Assembly (NCBI GenBank): GCA_030765065.1
Contig: CM060990.1
Coordinates: forward strand, 456,652,321 to 456,716,320
Source of the DNA: Deroplatys truncata
Lineage: Eukaryota; Arthropoda; Insecta; Mantodea; Mantidae
Length of the DNA stretch: 64,000 nt
Reading direction: 5' to 3'
Shown here: positions 48,742-59,060 of the stretch, piece by piece
How the letters are laid out: each line of letters begins with the position of its first letter
Numbering within the stretch: the stretch's first letter is position 1
The notes under the pieces: model-generated
Told to the model about the DNA's origin: nothing
Databases searched by the model: none
Seen by the model: the letters and a program-made list of their open reading frames with translations, nothing else
Position numbers and translations under genes: made by a program

Positions 48742-49540
48742 AACATTTATTCCACCCAATAATTCATTATAGAGGTTTCGTGCAAAAAACATATTTTGAG
48801 GTTTTTTGAATCCCAAAATACGTTTTTGGAAAAAAGATCCGGGTGCAACGTTATGTGAACAGTGTAACTCTAAAATGAAATGCCGGATAAACACCAAATT
48901 TTTATTCAATTTCAGTATTATTCAAGGCTTCGACACTAGGATTCTCAAGAAGATCACCCCACCTCACACTACCCTTTTGTTATATATATTTTTTTCACTG
49001 AAAAATTGCTCTAACAATTCTAATTATATACCACATGTTTAAGACATTTACATAATAATAAAATGCATATACGTATTTAATTTTCTACGAACTCCTTTAA
49101 AGTTCTGTCCATTCTGAATATATTTAGTATAAATCTGTATAATAGCAAGGGCATAAGTGATGTTCAAAGGCTTACTACACGAAAAATGTGGATTTCTTTA
49201 AAGCAGACACATTATGTTAAATACAAGTTTTTGACATTGACCGTTTCCGAGATATACGTTGTGATTTTTTTGAAATTGCTAAGTCACTACTATTTTGTTT
49301 CTTATGGTTTCATGTAAAGACCATGGAATTTCAAAATCAACATACAGCGACCCGCTTAAGTATTTAAATATTGTTTTATCCTCTTATATTCCCTTTGTAC
49401 CTCCCAATATATGCATAATATCATTTCTGCTAACGTTTATCTTGATCAGCAAAAATAGGCAGAGATATAACAATTTGTAGAAGATATGTATATAAAAGTA
49501 AACAACGGTGACCAGATCAAGTTATATTAACGTAACAAAA
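48685..49540 (-). mobile_element. Repeat family H, copy 5, with an expanded (TA)n at the hairpin
   Basis: Minus-orientation copy. It begins TTACTTTCTCTACTATG and then a (TA)n run at 48703-48738 exactly where the other copies have the terminal palindrome. TTCCACCCAATAATTC, a GGATAAACACCAAATTT segment and GAGATATACG follow. The distal part lies near 49540 and has no intact GATGTGTTACA end. Confidence 0.65.
48703..48738. repeat. (TA)n microsatellite inside family H copy 5
   Basis: 18 TA units. The small frames on both strands that cross it encode only Tyr-Ile repeats and are not genes. Confidence 0.95.
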
Positions 49541-50240
49541 ACAGATACGCAGCATGCTTACACACCTTTCCCAATGACGACGTTGCTGTTGCTTTGTTTG
49601 GGTGGGTAGCAGAACGCTATCAGTATGCAAAGTCGCTAGGTGTTTTGTATGCCTGTAGATAACGTTCATAATTTCTCATCTACAAATTTGTTTCAGGTAG
49701 ACACACCTTAGTTATTAATGTTGCCAAAGGTAATAAACGCTTTGAAGAATCAGATTTGCTGTCTAATTCCTTGTTATGTTAGGAACATCTTTACTTTAAC
49801 TGTGCAGTAGAACGCTCTATTCTTCTAAGGCGCTTATGTTATGCACAATTACGTTGAGCAGCATAACTAATACGTTATTCCCTTGAAACAATAAAATGAA
49901 TTATTTATTGTTTTGAGCACACTATAATGTCTGTCTTATCTTTATGTTTCCACATGTTTTTCACCTGCCACTAATTTAAAAAAAAAGTAAGTTTTAAGCA
50001 TTTTCTTTAATGCAGAAGTATTGTAATTAATAGCTTAATCTTTTCTGCTCGTTCTATTTACGTAGAAAAGCCTTTGAATCCTTCATCATATAACCTGGCA
50101 ATGTGGCAAGCTTAAAAAAAATTAAAGATGTCATGTAATATGTAAATGATAGGGTTTTATTTCTGCAGTAAATAAGTAATCTGTTTTTTATAAAACAATC
50201 TGTTGAACATATCAGCTGGAGAATTTAATATCGTGTCGGC
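49541..50240. other. Unassigned AT-rich DNA
   Basis: No feature supported. Confidence 0.4.
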
Positions 50241-50395
50241 ATCTTGCCATGTAGCTCAGTGGTTAGAACAACCGGAAGGAGATAGGGAGATCCGTGGTTC
50301 AAATCCCGGATATGGCATTGAATTTTTCAGTCATCTGATTCTTCCTTTCCAACCTTGTCCTACACACGGCATGTGTGAAAGAACAATTAATTCCA
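50241..50395 (+). repeat. tRNA-derived SINE (family B), copy 2
   Basis: TGTAGCTCAGTGGTTAGAAC (A box, about 50251-50270) and GTGGTTCAAATCCCGG (B box, about 50294-50309) are well preserved. The tail includes CTGATTCTTCCTTTCC, CCTTGTCC and GGCATGTGTGAAAGAAC, which parallels copy 1. The head is tRNA-like but lacks a proper acceptor stem, so I do not call it a tRNA gene. Confidence 0.75.
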
Positions 50396-51832
50396 TAATA
50401 TGTTATGCTTTATATATATATATATATTATGTTCATAATATGTTAACGAGATATTAGCTTGCCTTCTTGACCCCATTAGTGATTGCATGTTACTTTATAG
50501 CTAAAAGACTTGTGGCATTGCAGCCCCTTTATGTAACACATTAATCTTTTATTTTTGAGCATACTGTAGTGACTTTGTTGTATTTTAATATATGTAATCA
50601 CTTGTCCCATATGCAGTTTTGACTTCTAAATTACTATATTTTTATAATGTTCTAATTTCAGTCAATAGTTTCTCTTTTATAATTTGAGGAATTATTGTGT
50701 GCGTGCTCAAGTTCATCAGAAAAAAAAATATGGCTTGTTGATTTTGAATCCTTCATTACATTTTTTAAGTACAAAGTGTGCGAAAATTCACTTTGTAAAT
50801 CACAATGCAGGTATAAGGATCTCTGCTTAACCTGAACTAGAACACACCAAAAAGTACTCTCTTTAAGCTTTCAAATGCAACATAGTTGCTATATTTGGAA
50901 ATTCCAATAAGGTTTATGAAGATTTTAGAAGGCAACACTGAAATGACATTCTTTGCCTGTACGTCTGTAACCATTTGGATTTATATAAGGAGAAAACGTT
51001 TTTGAATGTATAATAAAAACCGTTTGAAATCTAGAAGATTAGTGCGTATCGGCTACAAAATTTCATAAAATTCATAAATGATGTGGCAAAACCGGTTTAA
51101 AATGTTGTTTTCATTTACGATGAAGCTGTGCTCTGAACACCAATCATAAGCGTAAACGTATTCAATGGTGCTAGGGAATTTTGTGGATTCATAAATGCTA
51201 GGGAACCTTATTAACAGTTGCGAAAATATTGTCCAAGATTTACAAATTTATACATGCAGCGTTAAGTAATTCTCGTAATACTGTATATTTAAAAATACAG
51301 TACAGCTACATTGCTGAAGTAATTTGGAGTGCAATTGAATTAGCACTATGGAATGTATACAGTTTAATTACATTTCCGGTAGTGCCACTTCTCGCATGTT
51401 GTTAATCACAATCGCTGTCAGTTTCGTTTTCACAGAGAAATATTATGCATACCTACATCGCAAGATCCAGGAGGCTCGGCCTTTCATTTACCGCAATATA
51501 TATCTGTGTTTGGAGTAACTTGATTGAGGTGGCTGTGTGCAAGGTTTCACAAGTTCAATTCTGCACTCTGTGCGACACTCCATCGTAACCATACATTAAC
51601 TGAAAGCAAACAGCATTAAGTTTTGCATCCAACTGAGAGAAAGTGCAAACCAAGCTAGTATTATGCAGAGGGGAAGCACATGCCTACGCAGCACTATACC
51701 TGCACTTTCCAAACCTAACTTCCACGCTCTCTCTTCTGGGCTCCAACGAGAATGATTATTGATACCTACCTTGTTGCCTGGAAATGAAACAGGAATTATC
51801 AGTTATAAAAACTACATTAGCATATATAGTTA
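50396..51832. other. Unassigned AT-rich DNA
   Basis: A short (TA)n lies near 50411-50427. Nothing else is supported. Confidence 0.4.
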
Positions 51833-51919
51833 TAAAAAGGCCTCTGAGCAAAATTTCCGACCCAATATAGAATTGGACGCCAAGAACCATAGTAGCGTCC
51901 ATGAATAAAGTTCAATTTT
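51833..51919 (+). repeat. Family A SINE 3' fragment with a small deletion
   Basis: ATAAAAAGGCCTCTGAGCAAAATTTCC joins directly to GACCCAATATAGAATTGGACG, skipping the GGTCTTTCACG segment present in the full copies. It then runs to GCGTCCATGAATAAAGTTC. The 5' part is missing. Confidence 0.8.
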
Positions 51920-52689
51920 GTTTCATTTTTCGGCCCTCAATATTAGTAATTTTCATCATAATATTGTCAAGAGTTTTGTTCATAATTACTTGAAAACCAG
52001 ACACTTATATTATTTACTCTGGAAGTAGCATATCTAGATCGACCAGGTGTTTTGATTATATTTACACTGAATGCTCTTCCATGTTGTGGAAACTCAAAAC
52101 GATGATCTTATCTTTCATTTGAACTGCTTCCATAGTTTGCAAATGTCACTTCTGACTTCATTCCCAGAAGTACAGTGTTCCGATTGAGACATGGGACGAA
52201 TGCTCTCTTCACTAGTATGGTTTTCTTCTGAAATATCATTCCCACTATCAGATACATTGCCCAATGCGTCCAATTCACTTTCAGTTAGGCAATATTTTGC
52301 CATGATAGAATACTTCACTATTTGCTGCTATAACTAAAATCTCCCCTTCATTCAACAATCAGACGTAACTGATTTATGTTCTTCTATATTTACATCCTCA
52401 AAAATTAGAGATTATCATCCATTGTTGCATAAAGGAGCAGTGGCCTGCATTGTTGTGTACATTTACATGGGTATGGATTTGCATACAGTGGAACATGAAA
52501 CTTAATGGATAAAATGTAGAAATGAATATTAAAAATCGGACCATTATGTCCCAAGGGACATAAGTGTAACATTTCACCTATAAAAAATAAAATAAAGTAG
52601 TTTAAAAAATTAAGGTTTTTATGAGAAGTAGAAGTGGCTAGAAACAAATACATCAAATTAAAGTTATCATCTGTTAACATAATTGGAAG
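51920..52689. other. Unassigned stretch
   Basis: Minus-strand frame 52115-52318 contains an acidic LTESELDALGNVSDSGNDISEE stretch. That recalls the acidic leader often seen near the start of piggyBac-type transposases, but no transposase domain follows. No call is made. Confidence 0.3.
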
Positions 52690-52820
52690 TATCTTACGGG
52701 CTGTTATGGCGTAGTTTACTGGAGACAGGTGTTCCAGACGTTTCGTCCACAACTGTGATGGAAATCTTCAGTGTCGGGGTCGAAGTCTCCTCGGCGAAGG
52801 TATCCCTGCGTCTGATGTGT
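52690..52820 (-). mobile_element. Penelope-like element 3'-end fragment
   Basis: The minus strand reads ACATCAGACGC, ACCTTCGCCGAGGAGACTTCG, CACTGAAGATTTCC, GTTGTGGACGAAACGTCTGG and GCCATAACAGCCCG. The same ordered phrases form the 3' end of the element at 54.18-55.37 kb. The remainder of that element is absent here. Confidence 0.75.
52733..52774 (-). ncRNA. Degenerate hammerhead-ribozyme-like motif (second copy)
   Basis: The minus strand has CTGAAGA (52765-52771), a weak stem-loop TTCCAT..GTGGAC, and GAAACGTC (52737-52744). Stem II holds only four or five pairs and the stem I closure is mismatched. It appears decayed compared with the copy at 55237-55277. Confidence 0.4.
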
Positions 52821-53447
52821 TATCTTTTTTATTAACAATTAATAGACGCTATAAGTACAAATAATGCTATGGTGATGCAGTTTATTAGGAATCGGGGTGC
52901 TAATTTACAGAAGCGAAACCTGTATTAAGGCTGTATGGCTGAGACTATCCTAAAATGTCAAATCCACTTCTTTCTTGCTTTCATTTTAATATGCTATAAA
53001 TATCGCATTTTTCTCCAATTGTAAGTTCTGATTTATTGCTGAGTTCCGTGCAATTGACAGGAAAACGCTTTGATGGCAGCGGGCAGTTTCTTGAGGCAGA
53101 CGAACTTCTGTTTTCTTTCTTTTTGTGGAGAGAAAATGCTGTTAGGCACTTCAGTCCCGATGAGAGTCGGGAATGGGATTGTGGGACTTGTCTGGCTTGG
53201 CCATACCCACTAAAAACTCCTCCACCGGTTTGGAAGAAATTCGTAGGAAAGGTAGTGCGGTCCCACATAGCACCCGCGCCAGTCTAACGAAAGATGGTAT
53301 GCTGCCACCTAATGGACAAGAGCGGCGTAATGTTTGGTTCTAGGCTACAGCCATGACAAATTGCCCTGACTGCAGCCTAGAGTTTGGAAGGTGGAAATAG
53401 GAATAAGGTTCAGAGGTCATTGTAGGATAGAAAGGGTTAAGCTGAAG
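52821..53447. other. Unassigned stretch, moderately GC-rich at 53030-53290
   Basis: Two overlapping frames, 53036-53287 plus (83 codons) and 52981-53268 minus (95 codons), show no recognisable motif. Confidence 0.35.
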
Positions 53448-54112
53448 TTACTCGAGCTGTAGATGCCGCCGTAGTTTCTCCTCTCTTTCACTATGGCTCA
53501 GCATTGTGCAAGGAAGCGCGGCTGTTTCTTCGAATGATGACTTCTGTGGAGCTGGTTGTGGTGTTTGTTGTCCTCTGAAGTTCACTTCCCGGACCTGCAG
53601 CCGTGCTGTGAAGCTACCCAACTTGGACTTCAGATCAGCGGTGGTATTCTGTTGCTGGGTGATGGCTGCTGCGATGGTGGCCTGCAGGCCCTGGAGTTTC
53701 TTGGAGACGATGTCGGCAAAGGACTCCTCCAGAACAGCCAGACGGACGCCAATATTCAGAATCTCCGCGTGGAGGTCCTGCACGGCATTCTGTAACGCCA
53801 CCCCGGTTAATGCATCCTACGTTGTGTCTTCAACGGTAGGTGGTGGTTGCTGAAAGTAGGTCGGCTTGAGCTGCGGTGGTGGTTGCTGACGGTATGTCGG
53901 CTTGAGCTGCTGTGGTGTCTGCTCCTCGGATAATGAGGACACTGGGCCTGGCCGGTGAAGTGTAGGTAGCAACACACTTGGCACAGAAGCGGCGGCGGCG
54001 ACGGAGGTCGTGCTCAGTGCACTCTAAGGTGAAGGCGTTGGTGCCGCAGTAGTGACACCTTGGCGGCGAAGAGCAGGCATCAGCGCTGTGCCCGTGGCAG
54101 AACAGCAGCGGC
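53448..54112 (-). pseudogene. Jockey-type LINE ORF1 (gag-like) remnant, copy 1
   Basis: The minus strand starts with zinc-knuckle sequence FCHGHSADACSSPPRCHYCG, then C-TEHDL and FCAKCVATYTSPARP (54112-53960). It continues after a frameshift into two PQ-rich repeats of the type QLKPTY.QQPPP (about 53930-53850). It ends in a helical stretch, QNAVQDLHAEILNIGVRLA, with LEESFADIV (53801-53448). Knuckles followed by a Pro/Gln-rich linker and a coiled coil is the order in nucleic-acid-binding ORF1 proteins of Jockey-group LINEs. One stop (near 53820) and a frameshift break it. The N-terminal part is cut off by the Penelope-like insertion at about 54181. No ORF2 is visible downstream. Confidence 0.6.
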
Positions 54113-54180
54113 AGGGCACTGGCGTTCTAATCTGCGGTGAATAAGGGACGCTCTAACATGGGCAGGCTCGCCCTTAAGGC

Positions 54181-54432
54181 TTCTTGTGGAAGTAAGTGTG
54201 GTTCACAAATACGGGAAGCACGGTTTGCGAGTGTCTTAATCATAGCACGTTTTTGTCTAGGATGGTGGTTGGAGTTCCTGTTAAGGTAACGGTCTGTGTG
54301 TGTGGGTTTGCGGTAGACAGTATGACCCAGCGTGCCGTCAGCCTTCCTGCTAACGAGTACATCTAGAAAGGCTAGTTGGCCATCCTTTTCTTGTTCCATT
54401 GTGAACTGTATACGCTGATTGATGCTATTTAG
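54181..54432 (-). pseudogene. Inverted piece of Penelope-like reverse transcriptase (C-terminal part)
   Basis: Reads HLNSINQRIQFTMEQE, then AFLDVLVSRKADG, a TVYRKPTHTDRYL motif and ANRASRICEPHLLPQE. FLDVLV and VYRKPTHTD.YL are hallmarks of the RT core end of Penelope-like elements. The frame is intact within the piece. At the left it runs into unrelated sequence (ALRASLPML..), which marks the insertion edge. It lacks the catalytic YADD region and everything upstream. Confidence 0.85.
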
Positions 54433-54435
54433 ATG

Positions 54436-55243
54436 TATTTGTGAACCACACTTACTTCCACAAGAAATCCGACACCTAGAAACAGCTCTACAATCAAATG
54501 GTTATTCAGTCCAAGAGGTGAGAAGAGCCTGCCGTCCGGCCAAGCCCCGACCGGTTACTCAGGACCAACCCAAAAGCAAGTCCATTGTCTTTCTGCCATA
54601 TTTCAGAAATGTCACTGACCGTATTGAACATATACTTCAACGTCATAACGTCAAAACAGTATTCAAACCTACAAGACAATTAAACAGCCTACTGCGCTCT
54701 TCCAAAGACCCCCGAGACCCCCTGTCATCGGCCGGTGTTTACCGTATTCCTTGTTCCTGTGGTTCAGTGTACATTGGTACCACACAGCGGAGCGCAAACA
54801 CCAGACTTAGCGAACACAAAAGAAACTGCCGCCTGGGCCATACAGAAAAATCGGCAGTCGCCGAACATGCCATTGAAGCCGAGGGCGAACACATTATTAG
54901 ATTTCAGGACACCAACATTCTTTCCTCCATAAAGCATTACCATACCCGGCTACAACGCGAAGCAATAGAGATTTATAAACATCCCAATAATTTCAATAGG
55001 AAAGAAGAAGCTTTGAAACTCAACAGTAACTGGCATCTAGTCATCAAAAACAAGAAAGGTCATACAATACCGAAAAACACTGCGAGCCAATCAGAAGAGA
55101 GCAACAACACAGCCGGCGCCAGCCCCCTCATACCAGCGGGCCAATCAGCAGAGAGCGTCCACACTATAAAGAGAGCGGCACCAACGGCCAACGCATCAGA
55201 CGCTGCGATACTTTCACCGAGAAGACTTCGTCCGCGCCACTGA
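54436..55243 (+). CDS. GIY-YIG endonuclease region of a Penelope-like element (intact frame, 5'-truncated gene)
   Basis: Uninterrupted frame of about 270 codons. Residues 7-16 are ICEPHLLPQE. A linker with IVFLPYFRNVTDRIEHIL and a KTVFKPTRQL segment follows (residues about 55-90). The GIY-YIG nuclease domain comes next: GVY and SCGSVYIG (about 106-120), TRLSEH with the conserved Arg (about 128-133), SAVAEHA with the likely catalytic Glu (about 145), and NNFNRKE (about 190). The domain nicks DNA for target-primed integration in Penelope-like elements. The RT half is missing from this strand, so this is the 3' part of a longer gene and its ATG at 54419 is incidental. The stop codon TGA (55241-55243) lies inside the hammerhead-like core. 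Integrity suggests a fairly recent insertion. Confidence 0.85.
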
Positions 55244-55278
55244 AGATGTCCACCGCAGTTGTGGACGAAACGTCTGGG
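55237..55278 (+). ncRNA. Hammerhead-ribozyme-like motif at the 3' end of the Penelope-like element
   Basis: The plus strand carries CTGAAGA (55240-55246), which fits the hammerhead core CUGANGA. Then come stem II GTCCAC/GTGGAC (6 bp, loop CGCAGTT, with one extra T before the stem) and GAAAC. GTC at 55272-55274 would be the cleavage triplet. CCA (55237-55239) pairs with TGG (55275-55277) as a short stem I. Stem III is only A-U plus C-G without a loop, as in the minimal type I hammerheads reported from Penelope-like elements. Whether it is active is not known. Confidence 0.6.
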
Positions 55279-55464
55279 AAATCTTTCTTCAGCAGACCAC
55301 GGCATAACAGCCCGGAAAATTATATTAGTTATAATTGTGACACCGGCCGTGAAAACCTACGTTCTTACATGTACCCGTATTTGTTGTGATTGTGAGGTAT
55401 CGTGAGAGTTTCACAAGAATGGAGTTACCGGAGGGTATTATGGATTGTCTAATAAGGGATAGAA

Positions 55465-57520
55465 GCGTTTCTCGAGACTAAGTTATGAAGACAAGTCACA
55501 GATAGAAGGTAAAAGGCAAACACCTTATTTAATTATGGAACAAAAATATGGTAAATATAAACGGCGATTTAAAACGCAATGGTACACAACAAAACCTTGG
55601 TTAACTGGTAGCTCAAAATGAAATAGACTCTATTGTCTTTGTTTACTTTTTGGGATAGACAACCCAGAATGACGTGAGTTAGGAATAGGGGATGAGAGTT
55701 TGAAAAATATTCCTGCAAAAACAATTAAACACGTGTCATCCACAAAACAGCAGTTGCTAAATTTAATGAGCTGAGAAAAACTAGAATACAGCACGCACTT
55801 TCGGAAGTCGCGCATATTGATGCCATAAAGCACAATGAGAAAGTTTATTACAACAGACTTATAATACATAGGCTAATTTTAACAGTTTTCTTTTTGGCGC
55901 GACAAGATGTCAAGATGAATTCCTATCATCTATGGTCAAAAGGAATTATTTAGAGACTTTCGAATTTTTAGCTGAGGAAGATTACTTAAGAGAACACTTG
56001 AATAGTACTTGTAATTTATTTAAGGGCACTTCTTCTGTGATATAGAATGAGCTGATGTAATTAATGGACAATTTTTTTTCAAAATTGGGAACAATTTTCT
56101 TGTATCAGTTCAAGGAGACGAAACGACTGACGTGTCTACAAGAGTCAAAAGAGTGTTCATCTTGCGCTGTGCTAATGTTGAATTCGGTGAAGTAGAAGCA
56201 AGTTTTGTTGGATTTGGTGACATTTCAAAGGACAGAAGAGCAAAATACTTCGCAGATGTGCTCTTAAAAACACTAACAGATTGCAAAATAGAGAAACACA
56301 AGCTAATATCAGAAACATATGAGGGTTGCACGATAATGGCAGAAAGGTCTGGAGGCGTTCACACTCTTATTAAAGAACTCTACCCCAATGCATTGTATAT
56401 ACGTTGCTATGCTCATCAGGTGAATCTGGTCCTGCTTCATGGTTGTAAATAAATTACAGAAATAAAATTAGTCATTGCCAGTCATACTGGAATACGTACA
56501 TTTTTCAGCCGATCTGCTAAAATAAGTGAATTAGTTTGATAAAAGAGTTTTAAATTATATAATCTCAGTAAAACAAGATGGAACTACTATCCACGGGGTG
56601 TTATGGCAATTCTAAAACACTAGCTGAGTTAAAGAAGGCTTTAAAACATGTAATGGAATCTGAAGGCTGGGAATCCAATTCCATAAATATTTCTTTGTAA
56701 ATCATTAGACATTTGAATGGCCGTATATTTCTATATTTGCTGCATTTCTTCAACAGAATATTCGTATATTCCAGTGCTTTGTTTGACATTCACCAGAAGA
56801 AGAATGGATATTAAATAGATGCCAAATTGAAATAAAAAGTTTTCTTTCATCTATTAAATAACTCGGATGCGAGGAACTAATTCTTGACTGCATAAAAATC
56901 CGTTAATCTTATGAACAACATTTCTCTTGGAGAACATAGTGAGGACAAAGGTGAAGTTAAGTTCACGCATGTTAATAAATGGATTGTATCGCAAGTCAGA
57001 TGGAATAAGGTTTACAGATCTCCAGGAAATATATCCATTTGAACTTTTGAACAAAGGCAATTTCGCACAATACAGTTATCCGAAGGGCTTTCAAGAAATT
57101 AGCTTTGAAATCTTAGTTAAGAAATACCCATTCTTCTTGAAATATAAATTAAAAGGAGAGTTAGCATACATATATAGTTCTGAGGATAAACGATTACCAC
57201 CCAAGGACCTCTTTACGTATTTGATAATTAACAGATTGAAAGAAGATCTGCCAAAAACTGTGAAATTACTTTCCCTGATTTTGAGCATTCCAGCAACGAC
57301 AGCTTCATGTGAAATAAGTCTGACTACTTTGAAGCGTGTGAAAACATATTATTAAAACGTAGGTAATGACTATTGCAAGAGTGTCCAAATTGTCAACTTT
57401 AGCAACTGAGAAAAGTAGTTATCTTCATCTAGGTGTCATGAATTTGCGTAAAGGGTCATCAAAGACTTCGCAGAGAAAAAGGATCGAAGGATTGAACTCA
57501 TGTACAAAAAAAAGTAAGGC
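55465..57520 (+). pseudogene. hAT transposase remnant (DUF4371/ZMYM-like group)
   Basis: The plus strand reads FSRLSYEDK..GKRQTPYL (55469 on), W-TT-KPWLTGS (about 55590), and SLKNIPAKTIKH with a stop-broken helix (55697-55780). GDETTDVST follows (about 56114-56137), which holds the first catalytic Asp. Next come VEASFVGF, KLISETYEGCTIMAERSGG and ALYIRCYAHQVNLVLLHG (to 56452). The C-terminal dimerisation block ends in LSIPATTASCEISLTTLKRVKTYY (about 57290-57355), then RVIKDFAEKKDRRIEL in a shifted frame (to about 57510). At least five stops or frameshifts are present. Terminal inverted repeats were not identified. It lies between a Penelope-like element and a Jockey-type ORF1 remnant. Confidence 0.85.
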
Positions 57521-58169
57521 ATCTAAGGTTCATAATTTTAATTATGGATTAAACTTTAAATTATTTCAGCTGTGCAGTAATCTTAAGCAAAAATCAAATG
57601 CCTCCCGTTCAGCGATAATGCATTTCTACGAAAATACTCGTAATAGAAACACTGAGATTAAAAAGAAATTGTGGTAATAATAGACCACACACTTTGGTTG
57701 GGTAGGTCGTGGAAATAGGTTACGAAGTATTGGAGTACATACTCGGTAACGTCAGAGCTCCAGTGTTATCTGATAGTTCAACAATGCAATTCCTGTTTGT
57801 TTAGGAATAGCCAAGCCAAGACCTTCAGTCCGACAATGAGCTCGGTCGACTTGTTGCTATAGCCTTTGTTACTGTTCTTTGTGGCTTACCCAATTAAAGT
57901 GCGCTGTCTAACAACTACTCTAAAACTTGTATTCCGTGTGTTGCATTTGGCTAACATAATACAATAACTGCATTTTATTATACTCTTAGAACAAGCTATG
58001 CATTTTTAGAAGGCACAATATGACTAAGGTTGTTAACTGAACATTCACCACTAATTCAGCGTACCCAATATACAAATCCACGCTTCGCACCTGATAATTT
58101 ATATTTTGGTTTGAGATAATGAAGCATGGTGTCCGGTACCGCATATGCAAACCCAATGTTCGTGCGCCA
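57521..58169. other. Unassigned stretch
   Basis: Probably includes the 3' flank of the hAT remnant. No terminal repeat was recognised. Confidence 0.35.
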
Positions 58170-58309
58170 ACTAGAAAGGCGTACCTGCTTGCGCAGAGGG
58201 CCTCGCGTGGTGATAAGGTAGCTGTCGCGTCCGTGGAACTGACAACGGCGTTTTCACTGTGGTATTTCTCTGCCATGGAAGGTCGATGAGTGGAAGGAAC
58301 CAGGTTTCT

Positions 58310-58565
58310 ACCAATTCAACAGGATATCTGGCAGAAGAGTGGGGTTTTGAAGAGGGAGAAGGCGATCTAGCCCTGACGTCATCCGTAGTTCCTCTATCTT
58401 GTTGAGGCGTGTGAAGATTTTGGCTTTGTTTCCGTGAAGGATGCCATCGATCTTCTTGTGTGCGATTGGGAGTCTGCATTCGTTGATGTAGGTGATAATT
58501 TTGTATAACTTCTTCCTCTGGTATTTTCTGGTGGCGTCATTTCCGGTCTAGACAGACTCCGGTAG
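58310..58565 (-). other. Unassigned basic open stretch downstream of ORF1 remnant copy 2
   Basis: An uninterrupted minus-strand frame with no ATG at its head reads RKYQRKKLYKIITYINE, then CRLPIAHKKIDGILHGNKA and FTRLNKIEELR, before stopping after LLNW. It is basic and helix-rich. I do not recognise it. It may be part of the same retroelement. Confidence 0.25.
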
Positions 58566-58603
58566 AATGTGTTGCCGGGTGTGGGAGACCTTTCTGACGT
58601 TAT

Positions 58604-59060
58604 CTAGTGCGCTACAACGAGTTTCCTCTCATATTTCAATGCGTGCTGTGAGGTCCTCAGAAGTCTTCCTAAGTCCTGAAGGGCTGAAGTGTTGTCTTCA
58701 ACATGTGTGCGTAAGTTCTGTAGATCTGTTCCAAGAGTGTGGAGAAGCTGTTTCGGAGCAACGGTGGCGGTGTCGATTAGCATCTGTGTCGCGCGAGCTA
58801 TATGAGTTGGTGGCTTCTGGTGTATGGCGGTAGAGAGTCTTCTGAGGAACCTTGGGCACACTGCTTGACCCATGAAGTGACCACATGACCACATGTGGCA
58901 CAGTAGACGGAGCGATGTGCCAAGTCGTGGTTTTTTCAGCCGACAGTCAAAAGTTTTGGCGTCGCAATAATGACAGCGTGCAGCGGCGGTGCAGACGTGG
59001 GACCAGTGGCCTCATCAGCAGCAGTGGCGGCAGAGAGTGTGGCGGGTTCCTCGGCTGGAC
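58604..59060 (-). pseudogene. Jockey-type LINE ORF1 (gag-like) remnant, copy 2
   Basis: The minus strand reads GH..H, V-C and RCHYCDAKTFDC (about 59005-58940). After a one-base shift it continues HDLAHRSVYCATCGHVVTSW..QC (about 58930-58860). These line up with the C.GH....C, RCHYC, HDL..R..(F/Y)CA.C and TS pattern of copy 1. A helical stretch, LQNLRTHVEDNTSALQDLGRLL, follows (about 58720-58650). Stops lie upstream of the first knuckle near 59027. The protein is more decayed than copy 1. Confidence 0.5.

Larger units (their letters stand above)
54181..55365 (+). mobile_element. Penelope-like element with a 5' inversion
   Basis: The left part (54181-54432) reads on the minus strand as the end of a Penelope-like reverse transcriptase. 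The right part (about 54436-55365) reads on the plus strand as the linker, GIY-YIG endonuclease and 3' end. Both parts contain ICEPHLLPQE, so about 35 bp is duplicated in inverted orientation. The right end has GCATAACAGCCCGG and GACACCGGCCGTGAAAACC. The left boundary is where Penelope homology stops after LLPQE at about 54181. The left end abuts the Jockey-type ORF1 remnant. Confidence 0.8.

Noticed and set aside
50241-50330. tRNA gene
   Set aside because: A and B boxes are good, but acceptor and anticodon stems do not form, and the tail is shared with another copy at 16.8 kb, so it is a SINE head.
52115-52318. piggyBac transposase N-terminus
   Set aside because: Only an acidic leader-like segment is present, with no catalytic domain, TTAA-flanked ends or downstream homology.
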